The position numbers and the translations under genes are program-made. Below are positions 22,501 to 30,585 of a stretch of DNA of 39,325 bases, in pieces (within the stretch, counting starts at the first letter, position 1; the number at the start of each line of letters is the position of its first letter). The stretch lies in the NCBI GenBank assembly GCA_033557675.1, contig JAWQRM010000026.1, positions 1 to 39,325 on the forward strand, written 5' to 3'. The notes below the pieces were generated by a model, which ran no database searches, was not told the origin of the DNA, and saw only the letters and a program-made list of their open reading frames with translations. This DNA comes from Coptodactyla brooksi (taxonomy: Eukaryota > Arthropoda > Insecta > Coleoptera > Scarabaeidae).

Positions 22501-24010
22501 ACTTCAGCGAAACTTTCACTGAACTCATAATAATAATTGAATTTATAACTCTTTGTAAATTATTTGATATACTTTCCACAATTTTATGGTTATTATTATT
22601 ATTATACACGAGACTAGCGCAAAAGGAAATTATTAGTTGAATATCTTGGGAAGTTCTGAATTGTTTTCCTCTCCACGCTAGTTCTGACCATACATCCAAC
22701 ACTTAATTTTTTATTTGCATATCTCGACATATTTCACAGCTTCTCATTGATACCTACTCTTCTGTCATTAGAAATACCCTGATATCTTCTATGGTACAGG
22801 ATTTTTTATGATACCATTTCACATTTTTTCCATTTTGCTTCAGTTATGCTAATTTCTGTTGATCTAATCACCTTGGGTCCGTGCATTCAAATACTTTGAC
22901 TTGATTGCCATCAATTTCAGGATAACCTATTTTCTCTGACAACTCAGTGTTGTTAAGCAAATTCTTTAAATTAAGTGTTTCTTTTTATATGATGGTTTTG
23001 CATTCTATATTTGAGCCCATTTCATGTACATTCATATACGGTTATTCTGAAGAAGTATCTAGAATGTGAAACATAAATTAGAGGTCATGTTTCAAGAAAA
23101 ATTTTACAAAACTATTGCACAACATTTCCTAGATTTTCGTATAAAACGTTTTCACCTGCCCATATTTCAAGCTCATTTAAAGCTTCTATTAAGAACAAAT
23201 ATTTTAAAATCTAATTCAGAGTAAAGTGTTGGAAATGAAATGAGAAACATTGAAAGGCAAGTGGTAATAAATTAATCAATCATTTGAAATATTTCATTCA
23301 ATATCTTCATTTTAGACTAAAGTTCTATTTAAGGACTTGTCATATCAAAAATAGTGTGACAACTTTTATCATATTTTTGTGTATTACGTTTTTCATTGGC
23401 TCTGTTGGTTGTTGATTCGAATTTTTCAATTTTTTTTTCAAATTTCTTCAAAATTTTTCAAATTTTTCAAGAAATTTTTCAACTGTTTCGAAATTTCACA
23501 CATGTTATAGATTACCTTTATTAACCTTCTTGCAACATTTATTTGTTAACTTGCTATCTATAAATGTCGTTAATCATCGTTTATTTTAATTATATTTCTT
23601 ACCATAAATATGTCATGATTGAGTTAAACAATTGTCAGCACGCCCAAATTGCACCAAAACTGAAAAATGCATACCCAAGGCATTTTTCACTAACTTAGTT
23701 TGTGACTGTTTTTGTGGATATTTCATTACACATTATTAATAAATGTCATCTTTAGGCACATGTTATTATATCACAGATTTAAATATGTTGTAATGATGAT
23801 TTAATTATAACAGTATTATACTATTAAATGATAATTGTAAGATACTAATTAATTTTGAAAAATTACGACTAGATAATAAATGCAGTAAAAGAAGGACCAA
23901 ATTCATTTTGTTTTCAGGAAGCTGCTGCCATTGAAGACAAACAAAATCCACAAGGAAGAAGAGAAAACCAAATAAACCCCGACTACAATGGGCAGTACCG
24001 ACAGAAGTAA
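7499..24010 (+). CDS. RR-1 cuticular protein (endocuticle structural type), four coding exons
   Basis: Spliced product of 198 residues from exons 7499-7513, 11125-11336, 15806-16082 and 23918-24010; all introns are GT-AG and the frame is continuous. Residues 1-16 (MRLVLISLLIAGSAMA) form a signal peptide. Residues 17-56 are a Gln/Pro/charged linker. Residues 57-93 (FIPIIRFEKEQSDDGAYKTT... with WETGN and EEGYLKN) are the extended RR-1 lead-in. Residues 113-144 fit the Rebers-Riddiford consensus exactly in spacing: G113, G122, Y129-x-A131-x-E133-x-G135-F136, P144. A PTPPPVSPEV motif follows and the tail (169-198) is hydrophilic. Family knowledge: RR-1 proteins bind chitin in soft, flexible cuticle after secretion by the epidermis. 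The closest described type is the SgAbd-like endocuticle structural glycoprotein. Total span is 16.5 kb because introns carry transposon debris. Confidence 0.93.
8016..9419 (+). mobile_element. pogo/Tigger-type DNA transposon relic in intron 1
   Basis: TA duplications flank the element (8014-8015 and 9420-9421). The left end is CAGGCTGTTCAGG and the right end, read inward, CAGGGCTGTTCAGG, so one G is lost on the left. CAG-starting ends with TA target duplications fit the pogo branch of the Tc1/mariner superfamily. Sub-terminal sequence at 8380-8500 has repeated CTCGTATAACA/TAACACG motifs as in Tigger-like elements. The transposase inside is decayed. Confidence 0.8.
8636..9142 (+). pseudogene. 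pogo/Tigger-type transposase remnant
   Basis: The frame through 8640-8762 reads FKALLPLDNAPYHPQDL then HPNIKVMLLPPNV, the second catalytic Asp block (LDNAPxHP) and the PNIxVxFLPPN block of DDE_1 (pogo/Tigger/jerky) transposases. The N-terminal DNA-binding half and the region holding the third acidic residue are missing. After several stops a basic C-terminal stretch (8936-9142, 68 residues) follows. Not functional. Confidence 0.75.
9422..11124. other. Remainder of intron 1, no recognised gene
   Basis: AT-rich intron with no open frame of note. A nine-base-arm hairpin lies at 10183-10203 and a loose inverted repeat with AAATCACC/GGTGATTT arms at about 10459-10518. Nothing else is readable. 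Confidence 0.6.
11125..11336 (+). CDS. Cuticular protein exon 2 (rest of signal peptide, Q/P-rich linker)
   Basis: The acceptor ends ATATAG at 11124. A second AG at 11129 would shift the frame and hit a stop, so 11125 is chosen; it gives an uninterrupted signal peptide. The exon encodes residues 6-75 plus two bases of codon 76. The donor is GTGAGT at 11337. Confidence 0.88.
11345..12220. other. Intron 2, first part: no recognised gene, one 14-bp hairpin
   Basis: Open stretches here (for example 11870-12109 on +) are proline/leucine-rich with no motif and are judged accidental. A perfect 14-bp hairpin lies at 11913-11945 (arms 11913-11926 and 11932-11945), followed by an eight-base one at 11978-11996. 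Confidence 0.5.
12221..12294 (-). repeat. Penelope-type terminal repeat with hammerhead core, copy 1
   Basis: Read on the minus strand: CTGATGA (12284-12290), a stem II segment, GAAAC (about 12263-12267), then GTT and GAGCATGC, ending in the family box GTGACAATTG. The CUGAUGA and GAAA blocks are intact. Stem II is damaged on its 5' side (GGCAAC against GTTAGC), the cleavage triplet is GUU instead of GUC, and the upstream stem I strand is GGCC. Probably inactive. An eight-base deletion removes part of the 3' box. Confidence 0.65.
12331..12415 (+). ncRNA. Hammerhead ribozyme-like repeat, copy 2
   Basis: The order is GCTC, CTGATGA (12335-12341), T, GTTAAC-TTG-GTTAGT stem-loop II, GAAA, then GTC (12370-12372). 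All invariant core blocks are present and stem II can form with wobble pairs. The loop of stem III is three bases longer than in the other copies, and the 3' strand of stem I has changed from GAGC to AAAC, so stem I is lost. It faces copy 1 head to head across a spacer of 36 bases. Confidence 0.6.
12416..13128. other. Intron 2, middle part: no recognised gene
   Basis: AT-rich, with many stops. A short hairpin around GAAGCC/GGCTTC lies just right of the hammerhead copy (about 12427-12448). Nothing else is readable. Confidence 0.5.
13129..13270 (-). CDS. Possible first coding exon of an antisense secreted protein gene
   Basis: On the minus strand an ATG at 13270 (context AAAATG) opens 47 codons. 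They begin MQQNSLITFIVFLPVDVIA followed by NFALA and DGKNQT, which looks like a signal peptide with cleavage after ALA. The frame runs directly into a donor, GTGAGT, after base 13129. A TATAAAG (13390-13396, minus) lies about 125 bases upstream of the ATG, in a patch richer in G+C than its surroundings. I cannot find the next exon and do not recognise the family. It may be a real nested gene, an exon relic, or chance. Confidence 0.3.
13390..13396 (-). promoter_or_regulatory. Candidate TATA box for the antisense exon
   Basis: The minus strand reads TATAAAG, with a TCATCAC initiator-like sequence about 28-32 bases downstream. It is meaningful only if the antisense exon at 13129-13270 is real. 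Confidence 0.3.
13783..13821. repeat. 18-bp hairpin
   Basis: Arms 13783-13800 and 13804-13821, three-base loop GAT, one T-G wobble pair. No coding context. Confidence 0.75.
14026..14110 (+). repeat. Fragment of a dispersed satellite of about 290 bp
   Basis: The block 'tttttgaaataaaagttgc' followed by 'ttcacattgaact' and 'ataatttgaaac' matches the tandem repeat at 32097-32690. Only about 85 bp is present. Confidence 0.55.
14490..14561 (-). tRNA. tRNA-like sequence, probably a pseudogene or SINE head
   Basis: On the minus strand both internal promoter boxes are intact: A box TAGCTCAGTTGG and B box GGTTCAAATCC. The D arm (GCTC/GAGC) and T arm (GCAGG/CCTGC) pair perfectly. The acceptor stem does not: CCCTGCA faces TCAGAGG with only about four pairs. 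The anticodon arm is one base short, giving TTGG/CCAA with loop CGTGAAA and no T at position 33. A functional tRNA is therefore unlikely and no amino acid is assigned. Confidence 0.6.
14645..14804 (-). pseudogene. Fragment of a repeated arthropod protein (LGN / KVHFLNSHLDYF type)
   Basis: The minus strand reads AFKDAVIEFLGNRKDPNFK, then SIVENMVQ, one stop, and SLKVHFLNSHLDYF. This matches the end of a widespread multicopy arthropod protein, in which an FLGN block is followed by a variant of MSLKxHFLxSHLxxFPxNLG. I know the motif but not a reliable function; copies in insect genomes behave like transposon-borne genes. One internal stop and lost flanks show decay. Confidence 0.55.
14837..14870. 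repeat. 15-bp perfect hairpin
   Basis: Arms 14837-14851 and 14856-14870 are perfectly complementary around an AACC loop, just upstream (minus strand) of the repeated arthropod protein fragment. Confidence 0.8.
15120..15560 (+). repeat. About one and a half units of the dispersed satellite of about 290 bp
   Basis: The sequence follows the order seen at 32090-32690: 'gccactg' with 'ttaagttgtacagtttgg', then 'aaaagttgcatcacatc', a 'tgtccagtttattct' junction, 'tcagatttttaaat' and 'gactttaataatcat'. It is degenerate. Two short hairpins (15485-15514 and 15519-15542) sit in its right end. Confidence 0.6.
15806..16082 (+). CDS. Cuticular protein exon 3 (chitin-binding RR-1 domain)
   Basis: The acceptor is TTTATAG at 15805 and the donor GTGAGT at 16083. 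The exon completes codon 76 and runs to residue 168, holding the full Rebers-Riddiford consensus in a single exon. Its base composition is clearly richer in G+C than the flanking introns. Confidence 0.92.
16350..17510 (-). pseudogene. LINE reverse transcriptase relic, minus strand, in intron 3
   Basis: Reading the minus strand from right to left: a W-E-E-L-G-R-K-V-E-E stretch (17465-17505) as in the spacer between endonuclease and RT; VVYPICKKGDIGDCNN (17108-17155), the RT block normally followed by NYRGISL; and NEQSGFRSEHNVRS (about 17020-17066), the RT block before the FIDLxKAYD motif. All are broken by stops and frame changes. The block spacing is right for a non-LTR retrotransposon of the type with a C-terminal RT. 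The 110-codon + strand open frame over 16335-16664 is its shadow. Confidence 0.75.
16711..16750 (-). ncRNA. Second, more degenerate hammerhead-like motif
   Basis: The minus strand reads CTGATGA (16744-16750), T, GACC-rich stem II closing with GGGTC, AAAAC, TG, GTC (16716-16718), GAGAC. This has the order and spacing of a hammerhead, but G12 of the GAAA block is replaced by A and no upstream partner for GAGAC is seen, so it cannot be active as written. Confidence 0.35.
17554..17633 (+). ncRNA. Hammerhead ribozyme-like repeat, copy 3 (best preserved)
   Basis: The order is CTCTC, CTGATGA (17559-17565), T, GTTAAC-TTG-GTTAAC (six perfect pairs in stem II), GAAAC (17582-17586), TTGC, ATC (17591-17593), GAGCG. 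Stem I pairs CTC with GAG plus one more G-C pair beyond a mismatch. Stem III is the minimal A-U pair with a C/A mismatch next to it. AUC is an acceptable NUH cleavage triplet. The extra T between A9 and stem II is shared with copies 2 and 4. The 3' family box GTGACAATTG follows. Confidence 0.7.
17634..20980. other. Intron 3, central part: no gene recognised
   Basis: Very AT-rich. Short minus-strand open stretches at 18036-18375 are more mixed in composition and may be part of a decayed mobile-element protein, but I recognise no motif. A perfect 14-bp hairpin lies at 19053-19088. Other open stretches (for example 19392-19724 on minus) are low-complexity Phe/Ile/Leu shadows. Confidence 0.5.
20990..21260. 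other. GC-richer island inside intron 3
   Basis: About 270 bp with many CpG dinucleotides in a strongly AT-rich intron, including 'ggcgctctggcgctacc', 'gtccggcgatcc' and 'aataggcgcc'. The words ATCTTTGA and TCAAAGAT lie near its two edges (20979 and 21290), and CGTTGTGTAAT occurs twice inside. It could be a small transposon remnant or a regulatory element. No open frame. Confidence 0.4.
21380..21600 (-). pseudogene. Possible 3' end of a LINE, minus strand
   Basis: The minus strand reads a basic stretch including KSRSRKRWLQRI, similar to the RRGRPRxRWxDxI block near the C terminus of many insect LINE polyproteins. This is short, stop-bounded and weak evidence. Confidence 0.3.
21840..23620. 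other. Intron 3, right part: no gene recognised
   Basis: AT-rich with scattered antisense open stretches that show no motif. A low-complexity run of (A)AATTTTTC repeats lies at about 23418-23500. Confidence 0.5.
23627..23708 (-). repeat. Penelope-type terminal repeat, copy 5 (decayed)
   Basis: It shares the 3' family box (ACAATTGTCA...), the CACCAAAACTG segment and the TTAGTGAAAAATGC region with the hammerhead copies, on the minus strand. The CUGAUGA block is gone and the cleavage triplet is CUU in place of GUC, so only the repeat is kept, not the ribozyme. It ends about 210 bases before exon 4. Confidence 0.6.
23918..24010 (+). CDS. Cuticular protein exon 4 (C-terminal 30 residues)
   Basis: The acceptor is TTTTCAG at 23917. 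The frame is phase 0 from exon 3 and the exon encodes a hydrophilic tail that starts EAAAIEDKQNPQG and ends GQYRQK before TAA (24008-24010). It lies 7.8 kb from exon 3. Confidence 0.88.
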   Translation, partial: EAAAIEDKQNPQGRRENQINPDYNGQYRQK

Positions 24011-24193
24011 ATACTTGTAAATATGCGTGGTGAATGTTTGTAATCTTTTTTACGCTAACAATATTTAGGGAAACCAATTATTGAACGTAGACTGAACTTA
24101 TGCTCTTTGAGATGCGTAAATAACTATACAATAGCGACCTATATTTTGTTTGCGTAAAAATTTGTTTTGTACGATATTTTATATTTATCTAAA

Positions 24194-24328
24194 AATAAAC
24201 ACTATAACTTTTCTAAAAATGTTTCTGTTAATTGTAAGGTTAAAATTAATATTGGGGATATCGGCTTACCGTAGGTTATGAACTGCAACTATGATTAAAG
24301 CGGAATAAATATTATCGACAACAATAAA
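24194..24328 (+). promoter_or_regulatory. Poly(A) signals of the cuticular protein gene
   Basis: AATAAA occurs at 24194-24199, 24304-24309 and 24323-24328, all within 320 bases after the stop codon. Two closely spaced signals near 24304-24328 suggest the main 3' end lies around 24330-24350. Confidence 0.6.
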
Positions 24329-24639
24329 TGAAATTGTGCTATATAAAAACGTTTAGGACTAATATCCAGTCCAAGAAGATTGTCGTCAAAGAACTACTTG
24401 CAATATTAAACAATCTGTTGGGTTCTCATTTACTAATTGATTTCTTGAAAGGTGTTGTCTTTTTATACAAATGTATCCCTCCAAATTGTAATTAATATCA
24501 TACAGTTTCATATGTCATACAGTTTCTGCGTAACAGCAAACATATGCAACCTAGTAGCAATGATTATGCAACCTAGTAGCAACGTGTGTACAATAAGTAC
24601 AAGGTTCCAACACAAATAAGAACATGATAAAGATAATTC

Positions 24640-24900
24640 CAGGAACAATGTCAGGAAAGCAGATAATCTATAGTAGTAACTACAATAATACTTATTACTA
24701 GAAAATAGAAAATGATAGCTTCTATAAGAACGACAGCTTATTTTTCAAAAGAACGAACGCTGACACAGATCATTTTCTGGTTATGGCAAAAATGAAATTG
24801 AATATTTACAAACAAAATGTTAGGCATAGCAAGAGAAAATGAGACACAGAAAAATTAAAATAACAGTAAGCAATACCGCAATACATAAAGGAAAGAATAA
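24640..24900 (+). pseudogene. LINE endonuclease-region fragment
   Basis: The + strand at 24757-24801 reads ADTDHFLVMAKMKL, matching the conserved (A)DxxSDHxLVxAKxxx block at the end of the apurinic-type endonuclease of RTE/BovB-like LINEs (the invariant S of SDH has become T). Basic residues follow as in those proteins. Upstream and downstream frames are broken. Confidence 0.55.
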
Positions 24901-25522
24901 ACAACTAACGAAAAATAGCAAGAGTAATAGAGAAGAAGATTGGTAAACATAGCAGAAAGTATAATTAGTACAAAGGTAAAAAGGGCTGGAAATGAAGAGA
25001 ACAATAAATACCAAAGAGTATGAAGATGAATCACAAATAACATAATCAATAAGAATAATACAAAACTTTTTAACTATGTGAAGCACTAATCGTCAAAATT
25101 GAAAGTAGCAATTGACTAAATTATTACTCTAAGCACTAAGTACTGTTATAGAGGCCAATACCACGCTGGGAAGACCAAATATCAATGATCTATAAACAAA
25201 CGGAATTCGGATTAGAGAACATACATTGAAAAATATAGTAAATCAAGCTAAAACAAGCTTTAAAGGAGCTCCATTGGAGCGGTTTCAATTCTCTCAGAGG
25301 CAAGAATAACCTAAATCAATGAGTTGTTTCAACAAAAGTCATGTACTTCAATGGTTGGTCTTCTTAGACCAATTTTAGCTAACATAATCGTGCATAATCT
25401 TCTTAATGTTTGCATTCAAACTATCCCTTTTCATGTATGTCTCATATGTCAATTCAATTGGTGCTGAAAATAGAAACAAAATATATTGTTCCTCTTTTAG
25501 CTAATATATAAAAGAAGAATCA

Positions 25523-25566
25523 GATGACATCATTTAACTTTAGTAAAAAAGTTAAATGATGTCATC
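25523..25566. repeat. 19-bp perfect hairpin
   Basis: Arms 25523-25541 and 25548-25566, six-base loop. It is immediately followed by CACTACACCAAAA, which resembles the 3' box of the hammerhead repeat family, so it may mark a rearranged copy. Confidence 0.8.
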
Positions 25567-25869
25567 ACTACACCAAAATCGAAAAATAATTCAAAGAAAC
25601 CTAACTCATGCAGTTAATTGAATGGGTTCGTATTGAATGAAGAGCTGGTGAGAGAATAACAAGGCAAATGTACTAATATATCACCCCACGAATCGTCGGT
25701 GGATGACTATTCGATGGTAATTGTAGATGCAAGATGTAACGTACAGAAATTCGATATGGAAAGCAAAATAGAATCAGTTGCAATGGGCCCTCATCGCATC
25801 AGTGCTCAATGCAACAACGAATCCAAAATATGACAAACCTAAAGTTTACACTTAAATGCATTTTTTAAA

Positions 25870-27270
25870 AGTGTTTAAGTGTATAAGAAAATTGCCGGGA
25901 GAGTAGGAAGTAGATGAAACCAAGTGGAATGCAGAGCGGTATAATAAGAAAAGCGAAGTGAGTAAGCAGATTGCGAAAGATATGACGAAAACATACGAAG
26001 TACTAAAACCGAAATAGAAATATTGAAATACATAAATAACGAAAAAATATGAATAAACGAATAAACATAGAGGTAGGTACATAGGAAGTATATTTTATGA
26101 AATATTGGGAGGCTCAGAAGAAAAGAAAGTACAAAGTAGAAAGTCATGCAGAAGACAAGAAGAAAAATAAAAGCAGTAAAAGATAATTATTGTAGAAACA
26201 CCAGACAAATTAAAGAAGAAAAGGTGCTCGATTTATATATTGACTTAAAGGCGGCATTGGATTCAGATCTAATGAAGGAAAACCAAATTGAACAAACCAC
26301 TAACAGAAGGAATAAACGTGGTATGCAAGAAAACACATAATATAGCGAAATTGAATTCAGCAGGGTTTTTGGACGCCCAGGGATGCCATGCAGGGGTGTT
26401 TAGTGGTGAGTCCTAGTTATATCATACGCAGCTCACATGAGGAATGTACTCAGAAAGGCCCAGTCAGTTGGGATTTTTGTTCGAAAGAGCAAGCTGTAGA
26501 GTCTGCCTGATGCCCACTACATAGTAATTGTAGCAAAAACAGAAAAAGAACTAGAAGGAACGATACAACCGCAGCACAAATACTGAAGTAAGAAATAGCT
26601 AACTCTAAATACAAATGAGTTAAAAATAATGGCACATAGAAAAGACAGCGGAAAAGGAAAGGAAGGAAACTCAATGTGGGAGGAAACGAAACTGGAAGAA
26701 GTTAAATAATATTTATGTCTGGGATATGTGTATAACAAAACCAATAGATCTTAACCGAATTTCTGATATTCACACATATTAAGGAACACCGAGAGGTAAG
26801 AAAACAATGTTGCACGTTGTGGGTGAAAGGCGCAACAAAACCCGCCTAAGTATGTAATCATGGATGAGAGAACACCAGAAAATAGGAAAAAGTAATTGAT
26901 ATTACCTTTTCTGCTTTCGCTATTTTAAAGGGCTTCCAAATACTGCTCGTCGATGAATGCAAATACAACAAGAGCAGATCAGCAGAAGTGAAAGAAGAGG
27001 TTACGTACGAATTTGATAATAAATAAATAAGGTAATAAATAGCAAATAAAATATTTGATAGGTTTAGATGTGGAATCAAAACTTTGACCAATAAATGTTG
27101 GACTGGGAGAGAGAAATATGTAGAAAGAGAGAGAGAGAGAGAGAAGGACAGTAAACGGCATTCAGAGTATATGACGGTAGATAGGAAAGAGGACAATAAT
27201 GATATCAGAGAGTACATCTAGGGAACAATGGGCATACAACTAGTATTGAAAGAACCAGAAAAACGTATAG
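25870..27270 (+). pseudogene. LINE relic, + strand, RT through C-terminal region
   Basis: Blocks in order on the + strand: a WNAERYNKK stretch (about 25930), FYEILGGSEEKKV (26094-26130; the usual FxxLLGGxEE block before RT), DLYIDLKAALDSD (26229-26270; RT block A, FVDLKAAFDSV), a degenerate GCLSPL region, YIVIVAKTEKELE (26518-26556; the tail of the YADDxVLVAK catalytic block, with the DD lost), and KYLIGLDVES (27050-27080; the YLRWVLGLD block near the C terminus). The order matches the LINE proteins common in hymenopteran and other insect genomes. Frameshifts and stops are dense. Confidence 0.75.
27126..27144. repeat. (GA)n microsatellite
   Basis: A short pure GA run inside the LINE relic. 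Confidence 0.9.
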
Positions 27271-27656
27271 AGTAAATGAGGAAACTAATCAAGTATGAGT
27301 AGATTAAAGAAAAATGTAAACAACCAGTTATTTGTATTCTGTAAAGGCACAAATAAAGCATGCATAATAAGCTTATTGTTATTGGTACTCATTGTCTGAT
27401 GAAGGTTTAAATTAATATCGAAAATTAAGAAAACAATAGAAGTGGCTTATTTTAATAACTTAATGATTAGTACTTTTTCAATTTATAACTATAGTTAAAC
27501 ATTGCTTTCTTACTTAATCCCCAAAGTTACAAACAATTATAATATGATATAAAATCGAAACATGTTTATTAACTTCAGTAACTACGAGACCACAGAGTTC
27601 CGGTTTTCTCATATGTTTTATGGTAACTACGATTCTGTTATTGATTCAAATACACT

Positions 27657-27871
27657 CCTGTTTGTAAAAATTGCAACAGCATGAAGGAGTCATGCGATTG
27701 GGGGAAATTTCACAGTAAGTGCCAATTAAGGTGAGCTCTTCCAATGATTACAATTTCAGAGTTACACTTTTACTTGTAAACTTAATCGTTTATTTATATA
27801 TTTCGTTTGTGGCATTAATTCAATTCAGTTCTGATGCATCCTACACGGCGTTGCAATTTTTACAAACATGA
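27657..27871. mobile_element. Small element with terminal inverted repeats
   Basis: The left arm TGTTTGTAAAAATTGCAAC (27659-27677) is perfectly inverted at 27850-27868, and similarity extends inward (CAGCATGAAGGA against CGCCGTGTAGGA). The element is about 215 bp and non-coding. TA lies near both edges but not at equal distance, so the target duplication is uncertain. Confidence 0.7.
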
Positions 27872-28870
27872 ATATACCATATACTTACATATAGTGTAGT
27901 GTTTACAACAATTAAGATAACATTAACTTTTGAGAATAAAGGTTTTTAGTAGCTATGCAACACAACTAGCATTTTATTAGAATTCTGGAAGGGATTATAA
28001 CTCATTAAGAAAATAATGCATTTCTTCCTTCCTTAATTTCTTTAATCACGCATTGCATAGTTATCTTAATTAGGCAATTACGCAATGCTATATCTTTCCA
28101 AAGAATTTGAAAAGATTATAGCGTGTTTATAATGCTACTACTATTATTTTTCACTTTGGTAGTTATGATATAATATCTTGTGTGACCATGAGATGGCGTG
28201 TGGTTGATTTCTTGGCCTTTCATGTGCAACATGTAATTATTACTTGGAATGATTCAAAACTTGCGATAACCGAAAAGAGTTGTAATGAAAGATAATGCAA
28301 CTATAATCCATACAATTTGCAACAGTTCATGATATGGCTAGGTGCACTAACTAGTTACACATTGTCGAAGCAAAACTATATTGTAACTGGTAAATTAAAA
28401 GAGAAATTAACATCAACAAAATTGTAGAAACAAAAATTATTATTGAATGGAATAATGATTAATGATGAAGGTCTGTTACTTTATTTTAATAGTGATACCA
28501 TGTATGTATTGTGATCATTAGCTCTTTGAAATGTAGTGATCTAAAATGTAATTGAAGGATTGATTAAAAATTTTTAATTTTTATGCAAATAAAATTGTAA
28601 TAAGAGTATTTTTTTTTTCAATTTTAGCAGATAGACATTAACAAGCTTAATTTATCTTAGTCTTCTATTACGATTTGTACCAAATTTGTTACAACTCTGG
28701 GTTACCTCATAGAGCGACTACGATGCTTATTATAATAAATTACGAATGTCATAAATTATGAATGTCAATCAATGTGTTTTGTTTTGCTTCTAGTGCCCTA
28801 TCGTGTACTTCTTGATCCGATCTGATGCATAGGGGAATTTTGTATTTTTTATATATACAAATTTACGCAT
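27872..28870. other. Intergenic DNA, no gene recognised
   Basis: AT-rich. No hairpin longer than eight base pairs and no readable motif seen. Confidence 0.5.
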
Positions 28871-28875
28871 CTGCC

Positions 28876-29965
28876 ATGTCAAGATTTCTCACAGCAAAAG
28901 GATTAGATATGATTTTGGATGATGAAAGCAGCGTGAATGGTATGTATATGTTGGTGGTGAAAGATCTGATGTACATGATGAAGAAGAAATAGATCCAAAT
29001 GGTATTAATATTGAAAATGCAATAAAAGAGTTTGGAGATGGAGTTTCGGTAGGTGAGCAAGCACCTAATAATGGTCAGGATTCAAGAGTTTCTGGTGAGG
29101 AAGATGAAGCTGAAAATGTGCAAGTAGAATATTATGACACAAATGAAAAAACAGAAAGAAAAGATAAGGAAAGAAAAAAGTTATTTCTAAAAAAGGGAAT
29201 TTAGTTTTAGACGACGATGTACAAGCTTTGAAAGGTAATGAACAATTATACCCTGATATTATGAACCTCAGTACAGCTTATTCATTTTTCAAATACTTTG
29301 TCTTCGATGAACTGATATAGAAAATGGTTCATGAATCAAATGTGTATGCATTGCAAATAGATTCAAGTAAACTGGTTAATTTTAAAGAAGACATTGGTAA
29401 ATATTCACTTATAGGTACTTATAGTTATATCAGTTGTGCATATGCAAAAGATCAGATATTTCTAGATTTTTACTTTAGGAATTTTCAAATATAAAAGAAG
29501 TAATAAGTGAAAAACGATTCTATAAAATACATACATTTTTACAATTCAACTACAACAGTAAACTATTATGGGGAGAAGACTTAAATCATGACAAATTGTT
29601 CAAGCTTAGGCCTCTAACCGATAGTTGATAGTCTGCTTTACTAGAAAGATACTTATCGACTAATGAACAGGTGTATAGTGCTAAGGAAAGTGCACATTTT
29701 AAAGCAATAGTTGCCTGCTAAGTGGGCAGCAAACTATTAATTACGTAACCAACTTTGATAACTTTTACACTCGCCTGGAATTAGTATAATGATCAGTAAA
29801 GGAAGATATATTTCCTTTAGACAGACAGATTATTCTAAACTCCAAAAGAAAGGAAATTATGCCAGGAAACACATTCAGCGAAAACGTGTACACTTATGAT
29901 GAAGTGGATCTTTCCTGTATATGCTGGTAAGATAACAAAATGGTTTGTCTGTTGTACATCTATAC
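28876..29965 (+). pseudogene. piggyBac-type transposase relic (5' and central part)
   Basis: It starts with an ATG at 28876 and an acidic stretch (MILDDESSVNG), then, after frame changes, STAYSFFKYFVFDELI and HESNVYALQ (the standard start of the piggyBac DDE domain), YDKLFKLRPL-like wording at about 29595-29620, NFDNFYTRLEL (about 29748-29780) and DNKMV (about 29935). This is the domain order of DDE_Tnp_1_7 proteins. Many stops and frameshifts. It ends where a mariner sequence begins, and the C-terminal cysteine-rich domain is missing. Confidence 0.75.
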
Positions 29966-29984
29966 ACGGGTACTTTTAACTAGG

Positions 29985-30585
29985 TTGAAGAGATTTTACA
30001 GAAAATACATACCGATATTGAGAGTCTAAATATTATTACGATCATAACTGGTGAAGAAACATGCTGCTTTAAATATGGTCCAGAAACTAAGCGTCAATCT
30101 GCAGAATGGAAGTCAAAAGACGAGCCAAAACAAAAAAAAAGCGTTTTCGGAAGTCAAGAATCAAAACAATGTTGATTGCTTTTTATGATTCACATGGAAT
30201 TGTTCACAAGGAATATGTTCCACAAGGTAAAACTGTCAATGGAGAATATTATTTAACAGTTTTACATCGTTTGCGGTTAAGAATTGTACGTGTTAGGCCT
30301 GAATATCCAGCAAGAAAACAGCTGTTTTTGTTGCATGACAATGCACCACCACATATGACCGTATTCGACTATTTTATTTTTCATAAACTGAAAATTGCGA
30401 TGAAAGGATGAACCATCCTTTCATCGCAATTTGATGGTGATATGATGATATTTCAGCCATTCAAGCAGGTGTGACGCAGGTACTAAAGGCCATTCCTAAG
30501 GATGACTTACAAAAAACTATACATGCATCGGTTGATCGTGCTAGAGAGTGTATTGAGTTAAATGGAACCTATTTTGAATAAAACG
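29985..30585 (+). pseudogene. mariner-type transposase relic
   Basis: The frame reads IITGEETCCFKY (first catalytic block; D changed to E), PETKRQSAEW, an intact run MLIAFYDSHGIVHKEYVPQ, VNGEYYLTVLHRLR, then LLHDNAPPHMT (second catalytic Asp). About 20 residues that should carry the third acidic residue (YSPDLAP) are deleted before FDYFIFHKLK. A 19-bp hairpin then interrupts the frame, and a C-terminal stretch with RARECIELNGTYFE and a stop follows. The N-terminal DNA-binding half is absent. Confidence 0.85.
30392..30432. repeat. 19-bp perfect hairpin inside the mariner relic
   Basis: Arms 30392-30410 and 30414-30432, loop AAC. The right arm is a back-copy of the transposase codons for KIAMKG. 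It replaces the two or so codons expected before the FD(G)D segment. Confidence 0.9.

Noticed and set aside
22740..23040. Possible antisense LINE segment
   Set aside because: The translation has LINE-like wording in places but no diagnostic reverse transcriptase block.
24820..27217. Minus-strand hydrophobic open frames that look like membrane proteins
   Set aside because: They are shadows of the A-rich plus-strand LINE relic; T-rich complements give Phe/Leu/Ser-rich translations.
27398..27425. Further hammerhead (CTGATGA...CGAAAA)
   Set aside because: The two blocks are present, but stem II hardly pairs and no stem I partner or cleavage triplet is in place.
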